NCBI RefSeq assembly: GCF_001424755.1
Contig: NZ_LMRF01000001.1
Location: forward strand, 1,608,468-1,672,467
Reading direction: 5' to 3'
Source of the DNA: Marmoricola sp. Leaf446
Lineage (GTDB): Bacteria; Actinomycetota; Actinomycetes; Propionibacteriales; Nocardioidaceae
DNA: 64,000 nt
Positions 1 to 11,583 of the stretch are shown one piece after another. Positions within the stretch are counted from its first letter, which is position 1, and each line of letters begins with the position of its first letter. The notes under the pieces are model-generated. The model worked only from the letters and a program-made list of their open reading frames with translations. It was not told the DNA's origin and searched no databases. Both the position numbers and the translations under genes were made by a program.

Positions 1-1
1 G

Positions 2-376
2 TTCACCGGCGAGCTCCGCGAGCTCCTCGTCGTCCGCGACCAGGTCTGCCGCACCCCCTGGTGCGACGCCCCCGTCCGCCACGCCGACCACGTCACCCCC
101 GCAGCCGACGGCGGCCCGACGTCCCTGGCCAACGGGCAAGGGCTGTGCGAGGCCTGCAACTACACCAAGCAGACCCCCGGCTGGCGGTGCGAAGCAGTCC
201 CGGGTGACCGACACCAAGTCATCGTCACCACCCCTACCGGACAGACCCACGTCTCCACCTCACCCGACCCACCAGGATGGTCGGCGCCGCCGCACAACGT
301 GGACGTCGGAGGCGTGCTCCGGTTCCCCTCCCTCGCGCGCGCCGCCCAGGCCGAGCTCCAGGGGCTCCTGACGTGA
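2..376 (+). CDS. HNH endonuclease, C-terminal part (cut by left edge)
   Basis: Only the last 124 codons are in the window and the reading frame is open at the left edge. The visible part has the zinc-binding HNH core typical of actinobacterial DUF222/HNH proteins: a CRTPWCDAP segment, then RHADHVTP and GLCEACN, so the Cys-His-Asn pattern is complete. Members of this family occur in many copies in Nocardioides-type genomes and most have no known job; nuclease activity is inferred from the motif only. A polar tail of about 50 residues follows the HNH core. The gene ends 83 bases before tldD on the same strand and shows no functional link to it. Confidence 0.85.
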   Translation, partial: FTGELRELLVVRDQVCRTPWCDAPVRHADHVTPAADGGPTSLANGQGLCEACNYTKQTPGWRCEAVPGDRHQVIVTTPTGQTHVSTSPDPPGWSAPPHNVDVGGVLRFPSLARAAQAELQGLLT

Positions 377-446
377 GCCCTGCCCGGCGTGGCCGCCGCG
401 TCACCACACGTCCCCCGCCGCACCCGTTGGTGTCGGTCGGCCGCAC

Positions 447-452
447 TAGGGT
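447..452 (+). promoter_or_regulatory. -10 element for leaderless tldD transcript
   Basis: TAGGGT ends 7 nt before the tldD ATG and there is no ribosome binding site, as expected for a leaderless mRNA. No good -35 is visible at standard spacing. Confidence 0.45.
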
Positions 453-459
453 GCTCGGC

Positions 460-1974
460 ATGGCCGACGTCGACCCCAGCTTCCTCGCCCTGCCGCTCCA
501 GCGGCTCGCCCAGGTGGCCCTCGGACGCGCCCGTGACTTCGGCGTCACGCACGCCGACTTCCGGCTCGAGCGCAACCGGTTGCAGCACCTCTCGGTGCGC
601 GACGGGCAGCTCGAGGGGGCCCAGGACAGCGAGGACCTCGGCTTCGCGGTCCGGGTGCTGCTGGACGGGGCGTGGGGCTTCGCCTCCGGGGTCGGACTCA
701 CCGACGACGAGGCCGTGCGCGTGGCAGAGACCGCCGTCACCGTCGCCCGGGTGGCGGCCAAGATGACGACCGTCCCGGTGCAGCTCGCACCCGAGCCGGT
801 CCACCGCGACGTCACCTGGGTCTCGGCCTACGACGTGAACCCGCTGGACGTGCCGCTCGCGGACAAGGTGGCCCTGCTCGGCGGCTGGACCCGCGAGCTC
901 GTCGCCGGTGGGGCCGACCACGCCGCCGGCATGCTGCAGCAGGTTCAGGAGAACAAGTTCTACGCCGACCTCGCCGGGTCCTCGATCACCCAGCAGCGGG
1001 TCTGGCTAGAGCCGGTGCTGGAGGCCTACGCCTCCGACCCCGCGACCGGGGCCTTCGACTCGATGGCCTCGACCTGCCCGCCCTTCGGCGCCGGCTGGGA
1101 GGTGCTCACCGACGGCTCCTGGGACTTCGACGCCGAGCGGGCCGAGCTGCCGGGCCTGCTCCGGGCCAAGCTCGCCGCCCCGAGCGTCGACCCGGGTCGC
1201 TACGACCTCGTCATCGACGCCAACAACCTGATGCTCACCATCCACGAGTCGGTCGGCCACGCCACCGAGCTCGACCGGGCGCTGGGCTACGAGGCCAGCT
1301 ACGCCGGCACCTCCTTCGCCACCCCCGACCACCTCGGCACGCTGCAGTACGGCTCGCCCGCCATGCACGTGACCGGCGACCGCACCGCGACCCGGGGACT
1401 GGCCACCGTGGGCTACGACGACGAGGGCGTCGAGGGCCAGTCGTGGGACATCGTGCGCGACGGGGTCCTGGTCGGCTACCAGCTCGACCGGTCGATGGCG
1501 CACACCCACGGCGCGGAGCTCAACGGCGGGCGCTCCAACGGCTGCGCCTACGCCGACTCCCCCGGCCACGTGCCGATCCAGCGGATGGCCAACGTCTCGC
1601 TGCAGCCCGACCCCGACGGCCCTGACACCGCGGGACTGATCGGCCGGGTCGAGCGCGGCATCCACGTGGTCGGGCACAAGTCGTGGTCCATCGACATGCA
1701 GCGCTACAACTTCCAGTTCACCGGCCAGCGCTTCTACGCCATCGAGGACGGCGAGCTGAAGGGTCAGCTGCGCGACGTCGCCTACCAGGCCACCACCACC
1801 GACTTCTGGGGGTCGCTGGAGGCCGTCGGCGGACCTCAGACCTACGTGCTGGGCGGCGTCCTCAACTGCGGCAAGGCCCAGCCCGGCCAGTCCGCCCCGG
1901 TCAGCCACGGCACGCCGTCGGCGCTGTTCCGCGACGTCAACGTCCTCAACACCTCCGAGGAGGGCACGGCCTGA
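460..1974 (+). CDS. tldD: TldD metalloprotease subunit
   Basis: This is a 504-residue TldD protein. With TldE it forms a heterodimeric metalloprotease that degrades unfolded or modified peptides and matures some ribosomal peptides (microcin B17 and gyrase-inhibitor work in E. coli). The zinc site HExxxH is present as HESVGH, with His262, Glu263 and His267, which marks the catalytic subunit. The conserved tail VLNCGKAQPGQ lies close to the C-terminus. The ATG at 460 gives the usual family length; the frame is open further upstream but that part overlaps the preceding gene and has no homology I recognise. It is translationally coupled to tldE by an ATGA overlap. No precursor peptide gene is visible nearby, so the substrate is unknown. 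Confidence 0.93.
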   Translation: MADVDPSFLALPLQRLAQVALGRARDFGVTHADFRLERNRLQHLSVRDGQLEGAQDSEDLGFAVRVLLDGAWGFASGVGLTDDEAVRVAETAVTVARVAAKMTTVPVQLAPEPVHRDVTWVSAYDVNPLDVPLADKVALLGGWTRELVAGGADHAAGMLQQVQENKFYADLAGSSITQQRVWLEPVLEAYASDPATGAFDSMASTCPPFGAGWEVLTDGSWDFDAERAELPGLLRAKLAAPSVDPGRYDLVIDANNLMLTIHESVGHATELDRALGYEASYAGTSFATPDHLGTLQYGSPAMHVTGDRTATRGLATVGYDDEGVEGQSWDIVRDGVLVGYQLDRSMAHTHGAELNGGRSNGCAYADSPGHVPIQRMANVSLQPDPDGPDTAGLIGRVERGIHVVGHKSWSIDMQRYNFQFTGQRFYAIEDGELKGQLRDVAYQATTTDFWGSLEAVGGPQTYVLGGVLNCGKAQPGQSAPVSHGTPSALFRDVNVLNTSEEGTA

Positions 1975-3350
1975 TGACCGTCCGACCCCAGCAGCTCGTC
2001 GAGCACGCGCTCGAGACCAGCACCAGCGACGCCTGCGTGGTGATCGTGGAGGACTCCACCAGCGCCAACCTGCGGTGGGCCAACAACACCCTCACCACCA
2101 ACGGGGTGATGCGCTCGACCGACGTCACCGTGGTCGCGTTCGCGGCCGGCGGCAACGCCTCGGTCAGCGGCACCGCTGCCACCACCGCCCAGGTCGCCGC
2201 GCTCGTCGAGGCCGCCGACCGGGCCGCCGCCCTGGCCGGCGAGGCCGAGGACCGCGCCGACCTCGTGGCCGGCTCGGCCGCGCCCGACTTCGGCGACGCC
2301 CCCGCCGAGACCTCGATCGCGGTCTTCGACGAGGTGGCGGGCCAGCTCGGCGAGGAGTTCCGTCGTGCGGAGGCCGAGCAGCGCATCCTCTACGGCTTCG
2401 TCTTCCACGAGGTGACCACGACCTACGTCGGGTCCTCCACCGGGCTGCGGCTGCGCCACGTGCAGCCCACCGGCCACTACGGCTGCACCGGCAAGGACGC
2501 CGGCCTCACCGCCAGCGCCTGGGTGGGCGGGGCCACCCGCGACTTCAGCGACGTCTCGGCCACCCGCATGGCCGACGACCTCGCCACCCGGCTGGGCTGG
2601 GCCTCGCGCCGGCTCGACCTGCCCGCCGGTCGCTACGACACCGTGCTGCCGCCGACCGCCGTGGCCGACCTGATGATCGACGCCTACTGGAGCGCGGGAG
2701 CCCGCACCGCGGTCGACGGCCAGAGCGTGTTCTCCCGGCCTGGTGGCGGCGCGCGCTTCGGCGAGCAGGTCGTCTCCCCCGGCGTGCGGCTCGCCTCCGC
2801 CCCGTCGTACGCCGGCCTGGAGTGTGCGCCCTTCGTGCTGGCCGGGGCGTCGTCGGACCGCACCAGCGTCTACGACAACGGCCTCGCGCTCGCCCCGACC
2901 GCCTGGCTCGACGACGGCCGGCTGACCGCCCTGCAGCAGACCCGCCGCACCGCGGCCGAGACCGGCCAGCCGACCACGCCGCCCATCGACAACCTGGTGC
3001 TGGAGGTCGACGGCGGCGCCGGCTCGGACCTCGACCTGGCCGCAGGGATGGACGACGGGCTGCTGCTGACCTGCCTGTGGTACATCCGCGAGGTCGACCC
3101 GCAGACGATGCTGCTGACCGGGCTGACCCGCGACGGCGTCTACAAGGTCGAGGGCGGCGAGATCGTGGGCGCGGTGAACAACTTCCGCTGGAACGAGAGC
3201 CCCGTCGACCTGCTGCGCCGGTTCGGCCACGCGGGCACCACCGTGCCGGCGTTCTCGCGCGAGTGGGGCGAGGACATGTTCTCGCGCACTGCCATGCCGG
3301 CGCTGCGGGTGCCCGACTTCAACATGAGCTCGGTCAGCCAGGCGCTCTAG
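1974..3350 (+). CDS. tldE: TldE/PmbA protease subunit
   Basis: This 458-residue protein is the non-catalytic partner of TldD. It lacks the HExxxH zinc motif, as TldE/PmbA proteins do, and carries the C-terminal family features [15 protein letters not shown] and [10 protein letters not shown]. Its ATG overlaps the tldD stop codon (ATGA), so the two subunits are probably made in equal amounts. Together they should form the cytoplasmic TldD/E protease. The following gene runs in the opposite direction and ends 21 bp away, so this two-gene operon stops here. Confidence 0.92.
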   Translation: MTVRPQQLVEHALETSTSDACVVIVEDSTSANLRWANNTLTTNGVMRSTDVTVVAFAAGGNASVSGTAATTAQVAALVEAADRAAALAGEAEDRADLVAGSAAPDFGDAPAETSIAVFDEVAGQLGEEFRRAEAEQRILYGFVFHEVTTTYVGSSTGLRLRHVQPTGHYGCTGKDAGLTASAWVGGATRDFSDVSATRMADDLATRLGWASRRLDLPAGRYDTVLPPTAVADLMIDAYWSAGARTAVDGQSVFSRPGGGARFGEQVVSPGVRLASAPSYAGLECAPFVLAGASSDRTSVYDNGLALAPTAWLDDGRLTALQQTRRTAAETGQPTTPPIDNLVLEVDGGAGSDLDLAAGMDDGLLLTCLWYIREVDPQTMLLTGLTRDGVYKVEGGEIVGAVNNFRWNESPVDLLRRFGHAGTTVPAFSREWGEDMFSRTAMPALRVPDFNMSSVSQAL

Positions 3351-3371
3351 GTCGACCCACCACGGACGGGC

Positions 3372-3821
3372 TCAGCCGACCCACTGCGTCGGCGGACCGG
3401 CGGCCAGCAGGCCGCCGAAGACCACCACGAGCCCGACCAGCACCACCACGCCCGCGAGGACCGGGGCCCGCAGCGCAGCCGCCGCCACCCGCTCCAGCGG
3501 TCCGCGCCCCGGCTCCGCGCGCAGCCGCCACCGCTGCGCCAGCGTGCCGTCGACGCGACGCTCGAACGGGACCGTGGCGTAGGGCACGAACGCCGCGGCC
3601 AGGCCGAGCCCGATGCGCCCGACCGACCAGCGGGCGTCGACGCCGACCAGGACGGTGGCCACGCAGTAGGCCAGGAAGACGAACCCGTGCAGCCCGCCCC
3701 CGATCCTCACCCCCAGCTCGGTGACGTCGAGGACGTACTTGAGCACCATCCCGGCCAGCAGCAGGGTCCAGGTCACCGCCTCGGCCAGGGCCAGGGTGCG
3801 GTAGGTGCGGCGGGGGGTCAT
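3372..3821 (-). CDS. DUF3817 integral membrane protein
   Basis: The product has 149 residues with about four hydrophobic segments: near residues 9-30, 43-62, 69-82 and a long one near 120-140. The spacing and the N-terminal pattern (TLALAEAVTWTLLLAGM) match the DUF3817 family, a group of small actinobacterial membrane proteins whose function is unknown. The ATG at 3821 follows an AGGAG site at good spacing. It is the last gene of a minus-strand run, 20 bp after the serine hydrolase gene, and may be co-transcribed with it. No catalytic residues are evident. Confidence 0.8.
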   Translation of the reverse strand: MTPRRTYRTLALAEAVTWTLLLAGMVLKYVLDVTELGVRIGGGLHGFVFLAYCVATVLVGVDARWSVGRIGLGLAAAFVPYATVPFERRVDGTLAQRWRLRAEPGRGPLERVAAAALRAPVLAGVVVLVGLVVVFGGLLAAGPPTQWVG

Positions 3822-3841
3822 CGGGGCTCCTCGTCGGACGG

Positions 3842-5145
3842 TCAGGGACCGTCGGGGTAGGGGGTGCGGGTGTAGACGAAGGTCGCGCACTCGAGGCGGT
3901 CGGGCGTCCCGTCCTCGCGTCGTACGACGTGCAGGGTCTCGCCGTGGTGGTAGCCGGCCGTCCCCACCACCCGGCCGTCGTCGTGCTGGGCGAACTGCTC
4001 GGCCAGCGCCAGGCCGCGGGCCAGGTCGCGCCACTCGAGGCGCTCGTCGTGCCAGCGCACCTCGTAGGCGGAGTTGCCCCAGTGCCAGGTGCCGAGCAGC
4101 TCGGCGGCCCAGCCCGGAACGCGCTCGGCGGGCCGCCAGGGCGTGACGGGTCCCGGCGTGTGGTCGCCGAGCAGCGCCCGGGCCAGCTCGGACCCGGAGA
4201 ACCCGGTGGTGGCGTTGGTCAGCGCCGCGACGCCGGTGCGGTGCACCGGGTCGACCAGCAGCACCGCCTGGAAGCCGGGCATCGAGCCGGTGTGGCCGGC
4301 CAGCACCCCCCCGGCGTACGGGAAGGTCCGCACCCCGAGGCCGTAGTCGCTGGCCGGCGGCACCGGTTGCCGCATGGCGCGCAGCGAGTCGGCGCCGAGC
4401 ACGTCGGGGTGACCGTCGACGAGGAACCGGCCGAGCCGCGCCAGGTCGGCCAGGGTGCTCCAGGCCTGCCCGGCCGGGGCCATCGCCCCGGTGTCGTGGG
4501 CGGGCTCGGGCGTCAGGGTGCCGGCGAGGTGGTGGACCGAGAGACCGGGGGCGGCGTCCGCCTCGGGGGCGTACGACGTGCGCCGCATCCCCAACGGCAC
4601 CAGGACCTGCTCCTCGACGAGCGCCCACCAGGGGCGGCCGTGCACCCGGGCGAGCACCTCGCCGAGCAGCCCGTAGCCGAGGTTGGAGTAGTGGTGGTGC
4701 TCGCCGGGGCCGAACACCGCCGCGCTGCCGTCGTTGGCCGCGAGCAGCTGCTCGACGGTGCCGCCGGGCGACCGCTCCCACCACGGCCCGGCCGGCTCGC
4801 TCTGCATCCCGGCGGTGTGCGAGAGCAGCGCGCGCAGCGACCGGTCGGCGTACGCCCCGGAGTCCGGCAGGTGCCGGCCCAGCGGGTCGTCCAGCGAGAG
4901 CAGCCCGGCCTCGTGGGCCCGCACCACCAGCACGGCCGTGAGGGTCTTGGTGATCGAGCCGATGCGGTACTGCCGGTCGACGGACGCGCCGTCACCGGCC
5001 GCACCGGTCCACGTGGTCCACGGGTCCTCGGAGTCGCCCAGCACCGCCGCCACCACGGTGGGCAGCCGGCGCTCGGCCTGGTAGCGGTCGAGCACCGCCT
5101 GGAAGTGGCCGGCCCGGGCGTCCGGACCGGCCGCCTCCGCTCGCG

Positions 5146-5149
<4 letters not shown>
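3842..5149 (-). CDS. Serine hydrolase, beta-lactamase/PBP-like family
   Basis: This 435-residue protein has all three active-site motifs of the class C beta-lactamase/DD-peptidase superfamily: SxxK at Ser65-Ile-Thr-Lys68, YxN at Tyr154-Ser-Asn156 and HTG at His286-Thr-Gly288. The last 110 or so residues form an extra domain like those found after the hydrolase domain in esterase-type members. No signal peptide is seen, so a cytoplasmic esterase or peptidase is more likely than a secreted beta-lactamase. It starts with GTG inside the stop codon of gcvP (GTGA overlap) and so is translationally coupled to glycine decarboxylase, though I know of no functional link. The substrate cannot be predicted. 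Confidence 0.85.
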
Positions 5150-8028
<2,879 letters not shown>

Positions 8029-8121
8029 CTCGCTCCAGTCGTGAGGCGGCTCATCGGATGGTGGTGAGTGCGCCTCCCCCCAGTCGGGGGCCCGTGGTGG
8101 GGTCCCTCCTGGGTGCCAGCC

Positions 8122-8203
8122 CGTGCGGTCCTGGTGCCTGAGAGCTTGGTGGGAGGAGTTGCCCCTTCGGCGCCCCGGTGATGACCGAGGACTCTCCCGC
8201 ACG
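8122..8203 (-). promoter_or_regulatory. Glycine riboswitch, single aptamer, upstream of gcvP
   Basis: Read on the minus strand, this stretch has the glycine aptamer landmarks in order: CGGGAGAG, then GCGCCGAAGGGGCAA, then GCTCTCAGGCACCAGGACCG. The ends pair as a 7-bp P1 helix (CGTGCGG with CCGCACG). Only one aptamer is visible, while many glycine riboswitches are tandem. Between aptamer and ATG is a C-rich hairpin (8076-8090) that could be part of the expression platform; whether control is transcriptional or translational cannot be told. The target is gcvP, so an on-switch is expected. Confidence 0.88.
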
Positions 8204-8220
8204 GGATATGTCAGCAGGCC

Positions 8221-8267
8221 CCAAAATACCAGGCCCCGGCGCGCACTCGGTGCGCGTCGGGGCCTGG
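8221..8267 (-). terminator. Intrinsic terminator after the MerR regulator gene
   Basis: A long GC hairpin (CCAGGCCCCG paired with CGGGGCCTGG, with a second GCGCGCAC/GTGCGCG stem inside) is followed on the minus strand by TATTTTGG. It lies 24-70 bp past the stop of the upstream regulator and ahead of the gcvP riboswitch, so gcvP needs its own promoter in the short space before 8203. Confidence 0.75.
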
Positions 8268-8290
8268 TGGGACCTGGAGGGGGGTGCGGC

Positions 8291-8914
8291 TCAGCCGGTC
8301 TGGCGGGCCTTGCGACGCTGGGCGAGCTCGTCGGCGGCGGTGTCCTCGACGCCCTCGTCGGCGGCGGTGCGCTCGGAGGGCAGCTCGGCGAGCGACCCCT
8401 CGATCTCGCGCCACACTCCCCCGATGGCGATGCCGAAGACGCCCTGGCCACCCTGGAGCAGGTCGATGACCTCGTCGTTGCTGGTGCACTCGTAGACGCT
8501 GGCGCCGTCGCTCATCAAGGTCACGCGGGTCAGGTCGTCGGTGCCGCGGGCCCGCAGGTGCGAGACCGCGGTGCGGATCTGCTGCAGGGAGATGCCGGCG
8601 TCGAGCAGGCGCTTGATGATCTTGAGGATCAGGATGTCGCGGAAGCTGTAGAGGCGCTGGGTGCCCGAGCCGGTGGCGCCGCGGACCGTGGGCTCGACCA
8701 GGCCGGTGCGGGCCCAGTAGTCGAGCTGGCGGTAGGTGATGCCGGCCGCGTTGCAGGCGGTGGGACCGCGGTAGCCGAGGTCCTTGTCGAGCGTGGAGAC
8801 GTCGTCGTCGAAGAGCAGCCCCTGCTCGGTGGCGTCGAGCGCCGCTTCGAGGGCTGCCTGCTCGGCCTGCTGGTCGTGACCTGCGGTCGAACCGCCGTCT
8901 GACGTCGTGCCCAC
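8291..8914 (-). CDS. MerR-family regulator, Rv1830/McdR type
   Basis: The product has 207 residues. A MerR-type winged HTH lies near residues 42-115 ([18 protein letters not shown] and the [20 protein letters not shown] helix), followed by a C-terminal region without the cysteines of metal sensors. Its place after garA, ftsR and the DUF151 gene and before gcvP matches Rv1830 of M. tuberculosis, reported as a cell-division regulator. I chose the GTG at 8914 because GGAGGT stands 5 nt before it; an upstream in-frame start at 9094 gives an extension with no family features. A strong terminator follows. The target genes are not deducible. Confidence 0.85.
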   Translation of the reverse strand: MGTTSDGGSTAGHDQQAEQAALEAALDATEQGLLFDDDVSTLDKDLGYRGPTACNAAGITYRQLDYWARTGLVEPTVRGATGSGTQRLYSFRDILILKIIKRLLDAGISLQQIRTAVSHLRARGTDDLTRVTLMSDGASVYECTSNDEVIDLLQGGQGVFGIAIGGVWREIEGSLAELPSERTAADEGVEDTAADELAQRRKARQTG

Positions 8915-9031
8915 TGCTACCTCCGGAGTCCGGCTCCGCACGTCGTAGCTCCGGGGGGTGGGGCCGACCGGTCGTCCGTCCCGGTGCGGGACAGGAGTTG
9001 CAGCCGTGGAGTTACAGCGAAGACAGTCCCG

Positions 9032-9061
9032 AAGGTAGACCTCGGCTCGAGGGTTGGTCAA
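9032..9061 (-). promoter_or_regulatory. Promoter with dyad in spacer, for the MerR regulator
   Basis: On the minus strand, TTGACC (-35, 9061-9056) and TACCTT (-10, 9037-9032) are 18 bp apart. The spacer holds a CCTCG-AGC-CGAGG dyad, as in MerR-controlled promoters. The predicted leader before the GTG at 8914 is about 110 nt. Autoregulation by the MerR product is an inference. Confidence 0.5.
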
Positions 9062-9089
9062 AGACTCCGGCGGCGTGTCGGAAGCAAGT

Positions 9090-9100
9090 CTCAAGTTGAG
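9090..9100. promoter_or_regulatory. Palindrome upstream of the MerR-regulator promoter
   Basis: CTCAAGTTGAG is a perfect 11-bp palindrome inside a wider GTCTC/GAGAC inverted repeat (about 9088-9114). It resembles half-sites of MerR-family operators (compare SoxR-type CCTCAAGTT). It lies between the DUF151 stop side and the -35 at 9061. Confidence 0.35.
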
Positions 9101-9137
9101 GTTGAAGGTGAGACCTGGGTCCGGGAAGGCCGTCGAG

Positions 9138-9611
9138 TCAGGCCTGGCCCTGCTCGAAGTCCTCGGGGGTGACGTGGTCGAGGAACTCGCGGAACTTCTC
9201 TACCTCGTCCTCCTGCTCGTCGGGCACGAGGATGCCGGCCTCGTCCAGCAGCTCCTCGGCGCACACGATGCGCGAGCCGGTGCGCAGCGCCAGGGCGATG
9301 GAGTCCGAGGGCCGGGCGGAGACCTCGACGCCGGAGGTCAGCACGAGCGTGGCGTAGAAGACGTTGTCCTGCATCTCGGTGATGCGGATCTCGTCGACCT
9401 CGTTGCCGGTCGCCTGCAGCACGTCGCGCAGCAGGTCGTGGGTCAGCGGGCGCGGCGGCACGACGCCCTGCTGGGCGAACGCGATCGCGGTGGCCTCGAC
9501 CGCACCGATCCAGATCGGCAGGTAGCGCTCGCCGTCGGTCTCCCTGAGCAGGACGATGGGTGTGTTGGACGGCATCTCGACCCGGACCCCGACTACCTCG
9601 ACCTCGCGCAC
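9138..9611 (-). CDS. DUF151 bifunctional nuclease-fold protein
   Basis: This 157-residue protein is a full-length DUF151 member. The family core is visible as NTPIVLLRETDGERYLPIWIG, followed by PLTHDLL and the conserved RPSDSIALALRTGSRI segment. The homologue in the same position in M. tuberculosis is Rv1829. Plant DUF151 proteins were reported as nucleases, but the bacterial role is unknown. It lies 25 bp after ftsR on the same strand and 223 bp before the next regulator, which has its own promoter. The acidic tail (EDEVEKFREFLDHVTPEDF) is typical of the actinobacterial subgroup. Confidence 0.88.
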   Translation of the reverse strand: MREVEVVGVRVEMPSNTPIVLLRETDGERYLPIWIGAVEATAIAFAQQGVVPPRPLTHDLLRDVLQATGNEVDEIRITEMQDNVFYATLVLTSGVEVSARPSDSIALALRTGSRIVCAEELLDEAGILVPDEQEDEVEKFREFLDHVTPEDFEQGQA

Positions 9612-9636
9612 CAGGTCACCCTAGCGCCCGACGTGG

Positions 9637-10359
9637 TCAGCGCAGGGAGCGGAGCCCGGCCTTGACCAGCGCCGCGTGGAAGCGCACCGAGAGCACCGCC
9701 AGCTCGTCCATGGTCTGGTGCGCCCGACCCTCCGCGCCGGCCTCGCGGCTGCGGCGGATCGGGGAGACCACCTGCTCGACCAGGCCGATCTCACGGTCGG
9801 CCGAGGTCTTGAAGGCACGCAGGTGCCGCGGCTCCAGGCCGTACGCCGCGAGCTCGCCCGCGACCTTGGCGATCACCAGCGCGTCGGCGTCGTAGTGCTT
9901 GGAGCCGGTGCGCGGCCTCACCAGGCCGAAGGTCTCGAGCTGGTCGAGCAGCTCCTCGGTGATGTCGGCGGTCTTGACCAGCTCGCGGCGCGAGATGCGG
10001 ACGTCGTGCTGGTTGCCCAGCAGCGACTCCACGCCCGGCGCCGGGTTGGCCAGCAGCCCGACCGGGATGCTGGGCGAGCCGCCGGGGGTCGGGGGCTCCA
10101 GGCCGCGGTCGAGGGCGTCGAGGTGCTCGCGGATCACCTTGAGCGGGAGGTAGTGCTCGCGCTGCGCCCGGATGATGTAGCGCAGCTTCTCCATGTCCTC
10201 CACGGAGTACTTCCGGTAGCCGGAGGGGGTGCGCTCGGGCTCGACCAGGCCCTCGTTCTCGAGGTGCCGGATCTTCGACTCCTTGATGTCGACGTCCGGG
10301 AACTCCGCCTTGAGGTCGGCGACCGCCTGACCGATCGTGATGCGGGCCGTCTGCCGCAC
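9637..10359 (-). CDS. ftsR: MerR-family regulator FtsR (Rv1828 type)
   Basis: The product has 240 residues with an N-terminal MerR HTH near residues 8-80 (IRHLENEGLVEPERTPSGYR, VEDMEKLRYI). A second helix-rich, HTH-like part follows near 120-200 (ISRRELVKTADITEELLDQL), the two-part layout of Rv1828 and of Corynebacterium FtsR, which activates ftsZ. The gene starts 4 bp after the garA stop, so it is almost certainly in one operon with garA, as in other actinobacteria. The effector, if any, is unknown. The symbol is given from family and synteny. Confidence 0.85.
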   Translation of the reverse strand: MRQTARITIGQAVADLKAEFPDVDIKESKIRHLENEGLVEPERTPSGYRKYSVEDMEKLRYIIRAQREHYLPLKVIREHLDALDRGLEPPTPGGSPSIPVGLLANPAPGVESLLGNQHDVRISRRELVKTADITEELLDQLETFGLVRPRTGSKHYDADALVIAKVAGELAAYGLEPRHLRAFKTSADREIGLVEQVVSPIRRSREAGAEGRAHQTMDELAVLSVRFHAALVKAGLRSLR

Positions 10360-10363
10360 GGGG

Positions 10364-10936
10364 TCAGCCGACCCGGGTGTCGCCGGCGTCGCTGGCGAAG
10401 AAGATGAGCCGGAACTTGCCGATCCGGACCTCGTCGCCGTTCTGGAGCAGCGCGTCGTCGACCCGGTCGCCGTTGAGGTAGGTGCCGTTCAGGCTGCCGA
10501 CGTCGTGCACCCGGAACCCCTCGCCGGTGCGACGGAACTCCACGTGACGACGCGACACGGTGATGTCGTCGAGGAAGATCTCGCTCTCCGGGTGCCGTCC
10601 GACCGTGGAGAGGTCGCGGTCGAGCAGGTAGCGCGACCCGGCGCCGGCGCCGCGCTGGACCACCAGCAGGGCGCTGCCCGCCGGGAGCGCGTCGACCGCG
10701 GCGGCGTCGGCCGGCGCGAGCGAGCCGCGCTCGTCGGCGTCGGGCTTGGGGGTCGGCCCGCCGAAGGTGATGGTCTGTGTCGAGTCGTGGGCGACGGGTT
10801 CGCCACCGGCGGGGCCGGACGAGCCGGCCGGGGTGGACGAGCCGGGCGCGGCGGCACCGGCCAGCGGCGTACCGCACTGCGAGCAGAACCGTGCGTTGGA
10901 GGAGTTCTCGCTCCCGCACTGCGAGCAGAAGGGCAT
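10364..10936 (-). CDS. garA: GarA/OdhI-type FHA protein with N-terminal zinc ribbon
   Basis: This 190-residue protein ends in an FHA domain (residues about 100-180) with the phosphothreonine-binding core GRHPESEIFLDD, TVSRRH and GSLNGTYLNGD. GarA/OdhI inhibits 2-oxoglutarate dehydrogenase and controls glutamate dehydrogenase, and is switched off when PknB/PknG phosphorylate threonines in an N-terminal ETTS motif. Here the N-terminus is a double-cysteine zinc ribbon (FCSQCG repeated 13 residues apart) and the motif region reads DSTQTITF instead of ETTS. The ATG at 10936 was chosen because the zinc ribbon begins there; an upstream in-frame start adds a low-complexity stretch. It is followed after 4 bp by ftsR. 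Confidence 0.88.
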   Translation of the reverse strand: MPFCSQCGSENSSNARFCSQCGTPLAGAAAPGSSTPAGSSGPAGGEPVAHDSTQTITFGGPTPKPDADERGSLAPADAAAVDALPAGSALLVVQRGAGAGSRYLLDRDLSTVGRHPESEIFLDDITVSRRHVEFRRTGEGFRVHDVGSLNGTYLNGDRVDDALLQNGDEVRIGKFRLIFFASDAGDTRVG

Positions 10937-11043
10937 GTCGTCGGTCTCCAGTCCGTCGTGCTCGCCCGGGGCGAGCGTCCGTGGTCCTGCGTGGTGCGTG
11001 TCCCCGCCCCCGTGACAACCCTGAAGCGTCACTGGAGGGTCAA

Positions 11044-11057
11044 GGTTGGCCACAACC
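11044..11057. promoter_or_regulatory. Palindrome in the garA leader region
   Basis: GGTTG-GCCA-CAACC is a perfect inverted repeat about 110 bp upstream of garA, next to a TTGACC (-35-like, 11043-11038 on the minus strand) for which no good -10 is seen. The rest of the 218-bp gap between gcvH and garA shows nothing else that I can name. Confidence 0.25.
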
Positions 11058-11154
11058 TACCAGCGCCACCTGTGTCCGCCACCGCCGTCGGCGCGCCTCG
11101 GGCGACACGCCGGAGCCGGTCCGGACGAGGCCGGCGGAGGAGGGCCGAGGGGGA

Positions 11155-11538
11155 TCAGCCCTCGAGCGTCTCCTGGTAGGCGGCGGCGTCCATGAGGTCG
11201 GCCGCGCCGGTGTCGTCGGCGCGGATCTCGAAGAGCCAGCCCTCGCCGTAGGGGTCGGTGTTGACCAGCTCGGGGGTGGCGTCGAGCGCCTCGTTGCGGG
11301 CCACGACCTCGCCGCCGAGCGGGGCGTAGACCTCGCTGACGGACTTGGTGGACTCCAGCTCCCCCACCACGGCGCCGGCGGTGACGGTCTCGCCCACCTC
11401 CGGCAGCTGCACGAAGACGATGTCCCCGAGGGCGTCCTGGGCGTACTCGGTGATGCCGACGCGGACCGAGCCCTCGCTCTGGCCGGGCTCGCGGAGCCAC
11501 TCGTGCTCGGAGGTGTACTTCAGGTCATCGGGGTACAA
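11155..11538 (-). CDS. gcvH: Glycine cleavage system H-protein
   Basis: This 127-residue protein carries the lipoyl group that shuttles the aminomethyl moiety between GcvP, GcvT and lipoamide dehydrogenase. The lipoylated residue is Lys65 in ELESTKSVSEV, and the N-terminus has the usual KYTSEHEWL. The start is TTG at 11538, with GAGGAG 6 nt before it; no ATG or GTG fits the family N-terminus better. The gene sits between the DUF881 genes and garA, matching Rv1826. It is separated from gcvP by four regulatory genes, so the two glycine-cleavage genes are not in one transcript. Confidence 0.95.
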   Translation of the reverse strand: MYPDDLKYTSEHEWLREPGQSEGSVRVGITEYAQDALGDIVFVQLPEVGETVTAGAVVGELESTKSVSEVYAPLGGEVVARNEALDATPELVNTDPYGEGWLFEIRADDTGAADLMDAAAYQETLEG

Positions 11539-11583
11539 CGCTGCTCCTCGGGAGGCGACGTGGGTGAGTCGTGACCCAGGACC

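Noticed and set aside
8076-8090. C/G hairpin downstream of the glycine aptamer as an intrinsic terminator
   Set aside because: It is short and has no T-run on the minus strand; it may be part of the expression platform but cannot be called a terminator.
9057-9094. Upstream start for the MerR regulator at 9094
   Set aside because: This would place the predicted promoter inside the coding region; the GTG at 8914 has a good ribosome binding site and fits the family.
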